A stretch of DNA of 37,462 nucleotides from Streptomyces viridochromogenes DSM 40736 (GCF_000158955.1 NZ_GG657757.1:1582286-1619747); one strand, 5' to 3'. Counted from the stretch's first letter, positions 1 to 8,965 are shown. Notes: generated by a model from the sequence alone, not told the origin. A program made the numbers and translations.

Positions 1-1995
1 CCGCGCCCGCGCGGCCGCACCAGCGGCCTCGATGGCCGCGGAACGCGAACGCACCGCCGCCGAGGACGCCTGATCGGCTGCGCCACGGGCCGTGCCGGCG
101 GCTGTGCCGGCCGCGTCCGCGGCGGACCGTGCCTCGGTGGCGGCCGTACGCGCGGTCTCGGCGTGCTCGGTGCCCTTCGCCTTGGCGGCCAGTGCTTCGG
201 TCGCCCTGGCCCGGGACTCCTCCGCCTTGTGGACGCGTTCGGCCTCCACCGCCTTGTTCCGGGCGTTGCGGGCCTTGGTCTCCTCGCCTCTGGCCAGTTC
301 GTCGGCCTTGGCGGCGATGCCCTCCTGGGTCTGCGCGGTGGCCCGCTTCTCCGCAGCTTCGGCCGCGGCGGCCTGTGCGTCGGCCCGCTTGGCCGAGGCG
401 GTCCGTGCTTCGGCCTCGGCACGCGCCCGTGCCTGAGCGGCCACGTCGCGTTCCCGTTCGGCACGCGCCCGTGCGGCCGCCGCCAGGTCGCGCTCGCGTT
501 CGGCGATCTGCCGCTGCTCGGCCGCGATCTTGGCCTGGCGCTGCGCCTCGACCCGCGCGGCGCGCGTCTTCTGGGCGTGCTCCCACGCCTGCTTCTCGGC
601 CTGCTCGGCATCGATCCTCGCCTGGCGGGACTTGGCCGCCGCGTCCGCCGCGATCTTCGCCTGCTTGGCCGCCGCCTCGGCGAGCCGGGCCGCCGCCTTC
701 GCGTGCTCCTCGGCGTTCTCCCGCCACTTGGCGGCCTGCCGCGCGTGCAGTTCGGCCTGATTCTTGGAGTTCAGCCCGGCGGCGTCGGCGGCCGACGCGT
801 CCACCGCATGTTGCGCGGTGGCCGCCGCCTTGGCCGCCGCGTCCGCCGCACCCGCGATACCGGAGGCGACCTCCGACCACTGGACGCCGTGGGTGAGCCC
901 CGTCTCGACCAGGACATCGGCCTGCACCTTGGCCTGGCCCGCCGCCACCTGCGCCTGCTTGGCCGCGTCCTCGGCGATACCGACCTGCCGGGCGATCTCG
1001 GTCTTGACGGGCCCGTAGTCGGACAGGCGCTTGCCGGCCCGGTCGGCGGCGAGCATCCGGTCGGCCTCGCGGGACTGCGCGCCCGCCGCGCTCATCGCGT
1101 TCGACGCGGTCTTGAGCGCCTTGACCGCGTTGCCGTGCGCGGCGATCAGCTTGGTACGGGCACCGGCGGCCGTGGCCGCCTTCTCCGCCAGCTCGCGCAG
1201 CCGCTCCGCCGCCTCCAGCGCCTCCTTCTGCGCCTTCTCGTGCGCGGCCCGGTCGTCCGCGTCCTTCTGCGCGGCGACCAGATAGCCCTTCTCCAGGAAC
1301 TCGGCGATCACCTTGTCGTCGCCCGTGGCCAAGGCGGCCTGCGCGGCACTCTTCACCGCCGGGCCGCCGACCGCGACGAGCATCTCGACCCGCTTGCGGT
1401 TCTCCGCCGCGCGTTCCTTGTCGTTCTGCTCCGTCGCCTTGTCCCGCTGCCGCGCGATCTCGGCGCCGAAGGCCAGGAAGTCGGCGCGGTCGCGGGCCGT
1501 GCCCTTCAGGACCCGCTCGACCTCCGCGTTGAAGAACGGGCCGCCCGTGCCGCGCATCGCCTCGATCTGACGGCGGTTGGCGACATCGGCCGCGTCCCTC
1601 TTGTCCTTGGCGCGCTGCCGCGCCTCGGCTTCTCCCCGCTCAAGGAAGTCCCGGATCGCGTTCGGATCCGTGCTCTCCAACGCCTTCCTGGCGGCCTCGC
1701 GGACTTCCTCCTCCTCGTCGAACTCCGCGAAGTCCTCCACCAATTGCCGGTCGCGGTCCGCGCTGATCTCGTCCAGCGCGGAATGGGGCCGCGCCGGGCC
1801 GGTCGCCGCCTTCGGTAATCCGGCCACAATCCGGGTCAGTTCGACGCTGCCCGGCTTCTCCTGTGTGACGGCTCCGGCTTCCCCGGTCACAGTGCCGAGG
1901 ACGGCCAGCGCCATGACGGTGGACACCGCCTTGCCCATCATGCCGGGCACGCGCCGGCGTAATCTTCCGGATCTCGGCCGGAATCTCTTTCTCAT
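1..1995 (-). CDS. Secreted ALF-repeat protein, 3' end beyond window
   Basis: The frame is open from an ATG at 1995 to the left edge, giving 665 visible residues and no stop. A GGAG Shine-Dalgarno lies 7 nt upstream. The N-terminus is Arg-rich (RKRFRPRSGRLRRR), then hydrophobic, and ends near GEAGA, so it reads as an export signal. Residues about 80-270 hold ALF-type repeats (PF03752 pattern): EAARKALESTDPNAIRDFLE, a second unit ending DRADFLAFG, and AAQAALATGDDKVIAEFLEK. The rest is a long Ala/Glu/Arg/Lys region rich in AEQRQIAERERD- and ARARAEAEAR-like heptads, predicted to be a coiled coil. It is the third gene of a same-strand set of ALF paralogues. The function of ALF repeats is not known. 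The unseen C-terminus may carry the active domain (inference). The family call is good; the role is unknown. Confidence 0.8.
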   Translation of the reverse strand, partial: MRKRFRPRSGRLRRRVPGMMGKAVSTVMALAVLGTVTGEAGAVTQEKPGSVELTRIVAGLPKAATGPARPHSALDEISADRDRQLVEDFAEFDEEEEVREAARKALESTDPNAIRDFLERGEAEARQRAKDKRDAADVANRRQIEAMRGTGGPFFNAEVERVLKGTARDRADFLAFGAEIARQRDKATEQNDKERAAENRKRVEMLVAVGGPAVKSAAQAALATGDDKVIAEFLEKGYLVAAQKDADDRAAHEKAQKEALEAAERLRELAEKAATAAGARTKLIAAHGNAVKALKTASNAMSAAGAQSREADRMLAADRAGKRLSDYGPVKTEIARQVGIAEDAAKQAQVAAGQAKVQADVLVETGLTHGVQWSEVASGIAGAADAAAKAAATAQHAVDASAADAAGLNSKNQAELHARQAAKWRENAEEHAKAAARLAEAAAKQAKIAADAAAKSRQARIDAEQAEKQAWEHAQKTRAARVEAQRQAKIAAEQRQIAERERDLAAAARARAERERDVAAQARARAEAEARTASAKRADAQAAAAEAAEKRATAQTQEGIAAKADELARGEETKARNARNKAVEAERVHKAEESRARATEALAAKAKGTEHAETARTAATEARSAADAAGTAAGTARGAADQASSAAVRSRSAAIEAAGAAARAR

Positions 1996-2045
1996 GGGAA
2001 CTCCTTCAATAAGGGGACAGGCCAAAGGAATTCGGCAAAAGCAAG

Positions 2046-2169
2046 CCCCTGCCCTCGATACGCGGGCAGGGGTGATCGGGGCCTCGGCCGCGAAGCCGGC
2101 AGCGTTACGGGGCTGCCGTGCGGCCGAGGGCCCGGTGGGCCGGCCCGGCACGGTGTTCGCCGGGCCGGC
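2046..2169 (-). terminator. Three consecutive stem-loops between ALF genes
   Basis: Reading leftwards from the stop of the upstream ALF gene there are three perfect hairpins. The first, 2139-2169, has 11-bp arms (GCCGGCCCGGC) and a 9-nt loop and starts 4 nt after the stop. The second, 2082-2129, has 10-bp arms (CCTCGGCCGC) enclosing an inner 7-bp stem (CGGCAGC/GCTGCCG). The third, 2046-2072, has 9-bp arms (CCCCTGCCC) and is followed on the minus strand by CTTGCTTTT. The last resembles an intrinsic terminator. The set lies directly in front of the ribosome-binding site of the next ALF gene. Confidence 0.7.
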
Positions 2170-2173
2170 GGCG

Positions 2174-3292
2174 TCAGCCCTTGACGCGGTTCTCGCTGTC
2201 GCGGGCCCGGTCCGCCATGTCCTTCCAGAAGGCGGCCGTCCGGGCGGCCTCCGTCTGCTCCGCGGCCCAGTCGCCCTGCCGGGCCTCGGCCGGCGCGGCG
2301 ATCTTCTCCCAGATGGCGTCCGCGCTCTCCTTGGACAGCCGGGCGATGTTCTGCCAGCTCTCCGCCTGTGTCCTGGCCGCCTCCTGCTCGGCCAGCCAGG
2401 CCGTCTGCGCGCCGTCCGCGTGATCGGCGACCGCCCGCCAGGCCAGCTCGGCCTCGGCACGTGCCTTCGCGGCGTCGGCCGACGACTTCAACGCCTCCTC
2501 GGCGGCCACCGCCTGGGCGATCAGCGACGACAGCACGTGCTGGCGCCGCACCTCCCCGTCCGCCACCCGAAGCCGGTACGCCTCCACGTCCAGCGCCGCA
2601 CCCGTCGCCCAGCCGTAGCCGAAGAACTCCGCGACGTCCGCGTCCGTGGAGCCGGACCGCAGCGCCCACTGCGCCGCCACCCGCACCTGCTCGCCCGGAT
2701 CGCTCTCCGCGACCACTCGCACGAAGGCACGGTCCTTCTCGGCCACCTCCAGACGCCGCTGCGCGTCAGCCTCCCGCAGCACACGGTCAGCCTGCTGGGC
2801 CTCGGCGTAGCCGGTCTTCACGAACGCGGCCCGATCGGCGTCGGTGCCCTTCAGCGCCCGCTCGGCGGCCGATCGCACCTGCGGGGAGAACCCCACCGGA
2901 TGCGTGCTCACCACCCGCTCGCAGAACGCCCGGTTGCGGGACCGCGCGTCACGCAGGCGCTGCTTCGCCGCGTCGTAGCCGCCCCCGGGGGCCAGCCACT
3001 CGGCGATGGCCGCATCGCCGCGCGTACTGCGCAGCGCGTTCCATGCCGAGGTGCGGATCTCCGCGGGCAGGCCCGACTTGGCCAGCCGCAGCACACGCGC
3101 CCGCGCCTCGTCCGCCGCTGCGGCGGCCACCAGCGACGACGCGTCGGCCGGGTCCGCGGCCCGCACGGCGGTGTACGCACGGGCGGGCGCCGCGGGCAGA
3201 AGCACACCGCCCCCGGCCAGCGCCCCGGCCACCAGCGCGGACACGGCCCATCTCTGACGTCTCACGCCGTGACCGGCGGAATCTGCCACCAC
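2174..3292 (-). CDS. Secreted ALF-repeat protein
   Basis: This 372-aa protein starts at a GTG-GTG pair (3292) with GGGGAG about 10 nt upstream. The N-terminus (residues 1-40) is a signal peptide: RRQR, a hydrophobic core, and an APARA cleavage-like site. Residues about 45-240 contain ALF-type helical repeats, for example SAWNALRSTRGDAAIAEWLA, RSAAERALKGTDADRAAFVK and VAAQWALRSGSTDADVAEFF. The C-terminal third is a charged Ala-rich helical region with regularly placed Trp (WRAVADHADGAQTAWL, WQNIARL). It lies 30 nt behind the 3323-4957 gene and is likely co-transcribed with it. No catalytic motif was seen. The function is unknown; a surface or spore-envelope role is only a guess. Confidence 0.8.
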   Translation of the reverse strand: MVADSAGHGVRRQRWAVSALVAGALAGGGVLLPAAPARAYTAVRAADPADASSLVAAAAADEARARVLRLAKSGLPAEIRTSAWNALRSTRGDAAIAEWLAPGGGYDAAKQRLRDARSRNRAFCERVVSTHPVGFSPQVRSAAERALKGTDADRAAFVKTGYAEAQQADRVLREADAQRRLEVAEKDRAFVRVVAESDPGEQVRVAAQWALRSGSTDADVAEFFGYGWATGAALDVEAYRLRVADGEVRRQHVLSSLIAQAVAAEEALKSSADAAKARAEAELAWRAVADHADGAQTAWLAEQEAARTQAESWQNIARLSKESADAIWEKIAAPAEARQGDWAAEQTEAARTAAFWKDMADRARDSENRVKG

Positions 3293-3322
3293 TGCTGCTC
3301 TCTCCCCTGGGCCGGTGTCTCG

Positions 3323-4957
3323 TCAGGGCGCCAGCGGTGCGCTGATACGCCAGGCCGCCGGGCGTACCGGCTGGGCTTCGCCCGGCTTCCCGCCGGGCAG
3401 GGGGAAGGAGAATTCGGATCGGGCGTAGACCTCGGTCGTCGTGGGAGCGAGCCAGCTCACGCCGCTACCGGCGGCCTGCGAGAAGGACATGCCGTTGAGC
3501 GGGGTGGGCAGTGGCCGCGGAGGGAACGGCTTGGTGCACCACGTGGCACTCTTCCGGAAGGTGGCGCTCCGGTCGTCCGCGGCGATCTCCACGCGCAGCC
3601 CGTTCTTCTCGGCCTTGCCGCTCCTGATGTAGTAGCCGGGCTTGCGCACGGACTCGAAGGAGTAGCAGCCGGGCCGGCTCGCGAGGGAGGGCACGACGAC
3701 CCAGGTGGCGTCCTCGCGGTCGGCCGGTGCACTGGTGCTCTTGAGTGTGTCGTTGAGGACGACCTTCCCACGGTCCGCGCCGGACTGGCGCGCGTACTCA
3801 CCGCCTCCCCACGCCCTGAGGGACTGGCGCTTGAGCCGGTACTGGGTGTCCGCCTTCAAAAAGACGGCGACATCGTCGTCGCTGCCGGCCAGGGCCTTCT
3901 TGGCCGCGGCGACGAGGTTGGGGTTGACTCCGCCGTTCTCGGCGGCGGCCTGTATCTGGAGGGCGAGCTTGCGGTTCGCCTCGGCGAGCTTCTTGCGCCG
4001 GTTCTCGTCGTCGCGCTTGTACGCGGCGTCCGCGCCGGTGTGGATGTACGCCTTCCACACGGCCGGGTCGGAGCTGAGGGTGGCCCGCTGCCCCTCGGCA
4101 TACAGCTCGGTGCCGTGCAGGTCGGCGGCGGCCAGGCGCAGCAGCTCGCGGATGAAGTTGTCGTCGCTCAGCCCGAGCATGGCCTCGGAGGGAGTGATAC
4201 GGAACAGGGCCGCGGCGTTCTTGCGCGCGGCGATCTCCTTGCGGCGCTCGGCCTCCAGGCGGTCCTTCTCGGCGAGGTCCTCGAGTTCCTTGGCCACGTC
4301 CCGCTTGTGCGCCTCGCGGGCGCCGTTGACGATGAACTCGTGCCAGTCCGCCGGCTCACCGGCCAGCGCCTGCAGTGCCGCGGCCCGCACCTCGGGACCG
4401 GACGCCTCGTGCCTGGCGACGGCCCGGATGAAGTTGTCGTCGCTGAGGGCCAGCAGTTCGGGGGTGCTGGGGATGCCGATGGTGAGCAGGACCTGGGACT
4501 TGGCCAGCCGGGCCGCCCGCTCGGCCTCGGCCTTCTCCCGCTCCCGCTGCTGGTCGAGCCGGTACGCCTCGTGCACGCCGGTCACGATGAAGTTCACGTG
4601 GTCCTCGTCGGCCGTGCTGGCCATCGCCTGCTCGGCGGCGGTGCGCACCGTGTCCAGCTTCTCGCCCGCGTCGCTGGCCTTCTGCCACAGAGCGTGGATG
4701 AAGTCGTAGTCGCTGAGCAGGAGCACCTCGGCGGTCGGGTCGAGACGGACCACGGCCGCGGCCTCGACACGCTGGGCGTCGGTCGTCCCGATGCCCGCCA
4801 CGCGGGCCACGGCGTCCGATGCCGGGACGTCGGGAGCGCTGTCGGCGAATGCTCCGGGCGCGACGGTGCCGGTCACGGCCGCGAGAGCGGTTGCGGTCAC
4901 GAGGCCGCGCGTCATGATCCGCCCCACACGTGCGGGAGCGATGTGCTTGCTGTTCAT
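3323..4957 (-). CDS. Secreted ALF-repeat protein with C-terminal AbfB-like domain
   Basis: The protein is 544 aa from the ATG at 4957 (MNSKHIAPARVGR), followed by a hydrophobic signal ending near GAFADS. That start was chosen because the signal peptide begins there; the 43 codons upstream look non-coding. Residues about 45-330 hold at least four ALF units, with recurring cores LSDYDFIHALWQ, LSDDNFIRAVARHEA and LSDDNFIRELLRLAA, separated by charged helices such as LEDLAEKDRLEAERR. Residues about 420-540 match the AbfB arabinose-binding beta-trefoil (PF05270) pattern: PGCYSFESVRKPGYYIRSG, then a TFRKS strand and GMSFSQAAGSG. AbfB domains bind arabinose side chains in fungal arabinofuranosidases, so binding of wall or plant polysaccharide is plausible (inference). 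It is the first gene of the ALF trio. Confidence 0.82.
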   Translation of the reverse strand: MNSKHIAPARVGRIMTRGLVTATALAAVTGTVAPGAFADSAPDVPASDAVARVAGIGTTDAQRVEAAAVVRLDPTAEVLLLSDYDFIHALWQKASDAGEKLDTVRTAAEQAMASTADEDHVNFIVTGVHEAYRLDQQREREKAEAERAARLAKSQVLLTIGIPSTPELLALSDDNFIRAVARHEASGPEVRAAALQALAGEPADWHEFIVNGAREAHKRDVAKELEDLAEKDRLEAERRKEIAARKNAAALFRITPSEAMLGLSDDNFIRELLRLAAADLHGTELYAEGQRATLSSDPAVWKAYIHTGADAAYKRDDENRRKKLAEANRKLALQIQAAAENGGVNPNLVAAAKKALAGSDDDVAVFLKADTQYRLKRQSLRAWGGGEYARQSGADRGKVVLNDTLKSTSAPADREDATWVVVPSLASRPGCYSFESVRKPGYYIRSGKAEKNGLRVEIAADDRSATFRKSATWCTKPFPPRPLPTPLNGMSFSQAAGSGVSWLAPTTTEVYARSEFSFPLPGGKPGEAQPVRPAAWRISAPLAP

Positions 4958-5520
4958 GGATGTAAAGGAACCTTTCTGCCGCCACGTAGGGCAGCCCGTC
5001 AGATGAGCAGGGCGGGGCAGGGGTATGCGGCTGCCGACGCTCGGTGAGCGGCCGGCAGACATGGCGAAGCAGGCGCAGGCGGACAACGGGTACGCCGTCG
5101 TTCAGTGATACGCGGACGCGAAGTCGAAAACCCTGAATCAGGCGGCGGCCTCAAGAAACCGAAGACACGAAGTGCCGAGAAATCGGCCGGCCCGAAAATC
5201 GCCGAAGCGTCACATGGAAAGACACATGTCTATCGCGCCACGGGCCCAAGACGCACTCGGTGGCGCAGCAGTACAGACGTCCGCATTTTGAGTTCCCCCG
5301 CACAAATAAGAGCACCTAGGGAGCGCCCGGTCCGTCGGAGCATCACTGCTCCTTTTGGTCCCCTCCGGCACGCTGCCCGGCCATGCTGGTCAGGCTGGCC
5401 GCCAAGACGTTAACCCACTCTCACCGAGGCACGCAATGATTTTGTGCCGCACCGAATGAGGGCGGTTTGGGATGAGCAGAAACAAGCCGATTCTTTAACC
5501 CTGCGGGCAAGCAGAAACGT
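4958..5520. other. Intergenic region, no gene supported
   Basis: These 563 bp separate the ALF trio from the LemA-like gene and are visibly richer in A and T than the surroundings (for example around 5105-5310 and 5425-5515). The rightmost part should hold the promoter of the ALF genes. A 102-codon open frame at 5105-5413 has many A or T third positions and no family resemblance, so it is not called. No convincing tRNA, terminator or repeat was seen. Confidence 0.6.
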
Positions 5521-6063
5521 CTAGGCCGCCCGGTCGACCAGAGCCGCCGGAGGCTCGTCGTCCATTTCGAAGGCCATCGGGAACGGGGCGTGACCGGCCA
5601 GGCGGAACCAGCGCACCTTGCGGTGCCGGCGCAGGGCTCGGGCCGCGCGTACGGCGTCGTTGTGGAAGCGCCGGGCCATCGGCACCCTGCGGACGGCCTC
5701 GGTGAGCTCCCGGGCCGCCTCCTCTCCCCCGGGCGCCTCGCGTACCGCCTCCACCTGCGCGGGCTCGGCGAACACGGCGCGCAGCGCCTGGCTCAGCTCG
5801 CTCTCCGAGACCTCCCGCTGCTCCTCCTCGGCCTGCCGGGCGGCGTGGGCGGCCTCGTACAGGACGATCGAGGCGGCCGGATCCAGGACCCCGGACGTGG
5901 CCAGTTCCTGCGCCACCGAGGCCCGGCGCAGCAACTGCGCGTCCAGGGCGGCCCGGGCGGCGTCGATCCGGGCGTGGAGGCGGTCGAGGCGCCCGGCGGT
6001 CCAGCTCAGGTAGAGCCCGATCGCCACCAGGGCCACGGCGATCCAGATGAGAGTGGTGGTCAC
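5521..6063 (-). CDS. LemA-like membrane protein
   Basis: From the GTG at 6063 the protein is 180 aa; an in-frame TTG lies at 6072. One N-terminal membrane segment (TLIWIAVALVAIGLYLSW) is followed by a helical cytoplasmic or extracytoplasmic domain. LemA-family (PF04011) hallmarks are the early helix LDRLHARIDAARAALDAQLLRR and the late ARRFHNDAVRAARAL block, equivalent to the ARRYYNDAVR stretch of LemA, followed by a Phe-rich end near FPMAFEMDDE. No Shine-Dalgarno precedes the GTG. A TAGCCT box ends 8 nt before it, so the message could be leaderless (inference). It lies 138 nt downstream of pimA on the same strand. The function of LemA-like proteins is poorly known. Confidence 0.7.
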   Translation of the reverse strand: MTTTLIWIAVALVAIGLYLSWTAGRLDRLHARIDAARAALDAQLLRRASVAQELATSGVLDPAASIVLYEAAHAARQAEEEQREVSESELSQALRAVFAEPAQVEAVREAPGGEEAARELTEAVRRVPMARRFHNDAVRAARALRRHRKVRWFRLAGHAPFPMAFEMDDEPPAALVDRAA

Positions 6064-6201
6064 GGGCGGCAAGGCTAGCGTCAGGGCCGGTCCGTCCGTG
6101 CACCCCGCCCCGTCCCGCGCCGACGGACGACCGTCAGGCTCCCTGTGCGACCGTCAGGCTCTCTGTTCGAAGTGGCTCGAAAATGCACCCGCGGCCCGGC
6201 G

Positions 6202-7365
6202 TCAGTCCCGGGCGAGCCCCAGTCTGGCCCGCAGCCCCGTCGCCCGTTCGTCCTCGGCGACCGCCGCCGCCCCCGCCGTCACCGTCTCGTACACGGACAG
6301 GATGTCCGCACCGACGGTCGACCAGTCGAAGCGCCGGACGTGGGCGCTGCCCCGCTCGCGCAGTTCCGCGCGGCGCACCGGGTCCCCCAGCAGCCGCACG
6401 GCCGCGTCGGCCAGGGCGTCGGCGTCCTCGTTGGGGAACAGCTCGCCGGCCTCGCCCCGGTCCAGGACCTGCGCGAAGGCGTCCAGGTCGGAGGCGAGGA
6501 CGGGGGCCCCGGCGGACATGGCCTCGACCAGGATGATGCCGAAGCTCTCCCCGCCGGTGTTGGGCGCGACGTACAGGTCGACGCTGCGCAGAAAGCGGGC
6601 CTTGTCCTCGTCGCTGACCATGCCGAGGAACTCCACGCGGGAGCGCAGCTCGGCCGGGAGCGTCTCCACCGCCTCCTCCTCGTCGCCGCGTCCGGCGACC
6701 AGCAACCGGGCCTTCGGGCGCGCGGCGAGGATCTTCGGCAGGGCCCTCATCAGCACCGGCAGGCCCTTGCGGGGCTCGTCGATGCGCCCTATGAAGCCGA
6801 TCGTCTCGCCCTGCCACTCGGCCTTGGGCTCGGCCCCGGCGAAGAAGTCGACGTCGACACCGTTCGGGATCACCACCGCGTCCCCGCCGAGGTGCTCCAC
6901 GAGCGTGCGGCGGGCGTACTCGCTCACCGCGATCCGCGCGCTGATCTTCTCCAGCGCGGCCTGGAGGATCGCGTACGCGGCGATCATCGCCCGCGAGCGA
7001 GGGTTGGAGGTGTGGAACGTGGCCACGATCGGGCCCTGGGCCGCCCAGCAGGTCAGCAGGCCGAGCGACGGCGAGGTCGGCTCGTGGATGTGGATCACGT
7101 CGAACGCGCCGTCGTGCAGCCAGCGGCGTACCCGGGCGGCGCTGAGGAAGCCGAAGTTCAGCCGGGCCACCGAGCCGTTGTACGGCACCGGCACCGCGCG
7201 TCCGGCCGAGACGACGTACGGCGGGAGGGGGGTGTCGTCGTCGGCCGGGGCGAGGACGGACACGTCGTGACCGAGGCGGATGAAGTACTCGGCGAGGTCA
7301 CGGATGTGGAACTGGACGCCACCCGGTACGTCCCAGGAGTACGGGCAGACGATGCCGATCCTCAC
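6202..7365 (-). CDS. pimA: Phosphatidylinositol alpha-mannosyltransferase (PimA-type)
   Basis: This 387-aa GT-B glycosyltransferase of family GT4 starts at GTG 7365, which overlaps the patA stop in GTGA. PimA transfers the first mannose from GDP-mannose to phosphatidylinositol at the inner face of the membrane. Visible signatures are CPYSWDVPGGVQFH at 7-20 (glycine loop), His118 in ATFHTS (same number as the key mycobacterial His118), the GDP-binding GRIDEPRKGL at 193-202, and NTGGESFGIILVEA at 269-282 with the two glutamates of the E-x7-E motif. Gene order pgsA-patA-pimA matches M. tuberculosis, which strongly supports the assignment over other GT4 enzymes. Confidence 0.93.
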   Translation of the reverse strand: MRIGIVCPYSWDVPGGVQFHIRDLAEYFIRLGHDVSVLAPADDDTPLPPYVVSAGRAVPVPYNGSVARLNFGFLSAARVRRWLHDGAFDVIHIHEPTSPSLGLLTCWAAQGPIVATFHTSNPRSRAMIAAYAILQAALEKISARIAVSEYARRTLVEHLGGDAVVIPNGVDVDFFAGAEPKAEWQGETIGFIGRIDEPRKGLPVLMRALPKILAARPKARLLVAGRGDEEEAVETLPAELRSRVEFLGMVSDEDKARFLRSVDLYVAPNTGGESFGIILVEAMSAGAPVLASDLDAFAQVLDRGEAGELFPNEDADALADAAVRLLGDPVRRAELRERGSAHVRRFDWSTVGADILSVYETVTAGAAAVAEDERATGLRARLGLARD

Positions 7366-8270
7366 GAGGTCCCCTTCGCAGGGTCGAGGTCCGCGAGCCA
7401 CAAGCGCTGCAGCATGTGCCAGTCCTCCGGATGGTCGGCGATCCCCGTGGCGAAGGCGTCGGCCAGCGCCTGTGTCATGACAGACGTCTTCTCGGCGCGC
7501 GTGCCTGACTCGGGCACCTCGACGGGCGGATGGACGCGGCCCCGCATCACGGGCGAGTCGTCGTACCAGAGCGTGACGGGCAGCAGCAGCGCGTCCGTCT
7601 GCTGGGCGAGCAGGGCCGGTCCGGCCGGCATCCGGGCCGTGTCGCCGAAGAAGCCGACCTCGACGCCGGAGGCGGACAGGTCGCGGTCGGCGACCAGGCA
7701 GACCAGGCCGCCGTCGCGCAGCCGCCGGGCCAGGGTGCCGAAGGCGGTGCCGCCGCTGTGCGGCAGGACCTCCATGCCGAGTCCCTCGCGGTAGGCGACG
7801 AACCGGTCGTACAGCGTCTCGGGCTTCAGGCGCTCGGCGACCGTGGTGAACGGGATGCCCAGCTTGGTGGTGACCCAGGCGCCGGCGAGGTCCCAGTTGG
7901 CCAGGTGGGGCAGGGCGAGTATGACGCCCCGCCCCGCCGCCATGCCCTCGGTGAGGTGGTGCAGGTCCTTGGGGTCGAAGCCGTCCCGGATGCGCTCCTT
8001 GCTCCAGGCGGGCAGCCGGAACGATTCCATCCAGTAGCGCAGGTACGACCGCATGCCCGCGCGCGAGAGCTCGGCGAGGCGCTCGGGGCTCGCGCCGGGC
8101 ACCACGCGCGCGTAGTTGCTCTCCAGCCGCCGCACGCCCTTGCCGCGCTGCTTCCAGGCGAGATCGGCGATGGTGTCTCCGAGCCGTACGGCGACCGGCT
8201 CGGGGAGCTTCTTGACGGTGCCCCAGCCGAGGCCGTACAGCGCGTCCGTCAGCCGGTCCTGTGCGCTCAC
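7362..8270 (-). CDS. patA: Phosphatidylinositol mannoside acyltransferase (PatA-type)
   Basis: The protein is 302 aa and starts at GTG 8270, overlapping the pgsA stop by 4 bp (GTGA), so translation is probably coupled. It belongs to the LpxL/HtrB-like acyltransferase superfamily. The catalytic H-x4-D motif is visible as LPHLANWDL with His122 and Asp127. A second acidic block, CLVADRDLS, lies near residue 190. In mycobacteria PatA adds palmitate to the mannose of PIM1/PIM2 on the cytoplasmic side of the membrane. Its position between the PI-phosphate synthase and the first mannosyltransferase supports the same role here. The exact acyl donor and position cannot be read from the sequence. Confidence 0.9.
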   Translation of the reverse strand: MSAQDRLTDALYGLGWGTVKKLPEPVAVRLGDTIADLAWKQRGKGVRRLESNYARVVPGASPERLAELSRAGMRSYLRYWMESFRLPAWSKERIRDGFDPKDLHHLTEGMAAGRGVILALPHLANWDLAGAWVTTKLGIPFTTVAERLKPETLYDRFVAYREGLGMEVLPHSGGTAFGTLARRLRDGGLVCLVADRDLSASGVEVGFFGDTARMPAGPALLAQQTDALLLPVTLWYDDSPVMRGRVHPPVEVPESGTRAEKTSVMTQALADAFATGIADHPEDWHMLQRLWLADLDPAKGTS

Positions 8271-8965
8271 TTGGCCGCCTCGCTCCCGTGAGAGGCGTTG
8301 TGCTGCTTGCCCTCATTGTCCTGCGCGGCCTCGGCCTCCTCGGCCTCGGCGGACTCCCGGCGGACCGTGACGACCCGCTGGATCAGGGTGACGAGGCTGC
8401 CCACGGCGACGATCCACAGGGCGACCGGAAGCAGGTACTGGATGCCGGGTACACCGAACTTGTGCAGGCCCGCGAGCCCGGCCGCGACCAGCGAGATCAC
8501 CAGCCGCTCGGCCCGCTCGACGAGCCCGTTGACGGCGACCGGCAGGCCGATCGACTCGCCGCGGGCCTTGGTGTACGACACGACCTGGCCGCTGGCCAGG
8601 CAGAAGATCGAGACGGCGCACAGGACGAGGTCGTCGCCCCCACCGGCGTACCAGAGGATGAAGCCGCCGAAGATCGCGCCGTCGGCGACCCGGTCGAGCG
8701 TGGAGTCCAGGAAGGCGCCCCAGCGGCTGGAGCGGCCGAGCTGACGGGCCATGTTGCCGTCGACGAGGTCGGAGAACACGAAGAGCGTGATCACGACCGT
8801 GCCCCAGAAGAACTCGCCCATGGGGTAGAAGACCAGCGCGCCCGCGACCACACCGGCGGTGCCGATGAGCGTGACGGTGTCGGGGCTGACGCCCCGCCGG
8901 ATCAGAAACGCGGCGAACGGTGTGAGGACACGCGTGAAGAATGCACGCGCGTACTTGTTCAGCAT
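8267..8965 (-). CDS. pgsA: Phosphatidylinositol phosphate synthase (CDP-alcohol phosphatidyltransferase)
   Basis: The protein is 232 aa from the ATG at 8965 (MLNKYARAFF). An in-frame ATG 57 nt upstream is possible, but its extension looks unconserved. The complete CDP-alcohol phosphatidyltransferase motif is present: D66-x2-D69-G70-x2-A73-R74-x8-G83-x3-D87-x3-D91 (SDLVDGNMAR then GAFLDSTLD). About six membrane helices are apparent, and the C-terminal tail is highly charged (ESAEAEEAEAAQ). In actinobacteria the enzyme at this locus joins CDP-diacylglycerol and inositol-1-phosphate to give PI-phosphate, the lipid acceptor for PimA. It is the first gene of the coupled pgsA-patA-pimA operon, divergent from the EF-G-like gene. 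Confidence 0.92.
   Translation of the reverse strand: MLNKYARAFFTRVLTPFAAFLIRRGVSPDTVTLIGTAGVVAGALVFYPMGEFFWGTVVITLFVFSDLVDGNMARQLGRSSRWGAFLDSTLDRVADGAIFGGFILWYAGGGDDLVLCAVSIFCLASGQVVSYTKARGESIGLPVAVNGLVERAERLVISLVAAGLAGLHKFGVPGIQYLLPVALWIVAVGSLVTLIQRVVTVRRESAEAEEAEAAQDNEGKQHNASHGSEAAK

Noticed and set aside
5105..5413. Possible 102-aa gene in the gap after the LemA-like gene
   Set aside because: Third codon positions are often A or T, there is no ribosome-binding site or family resemblance.
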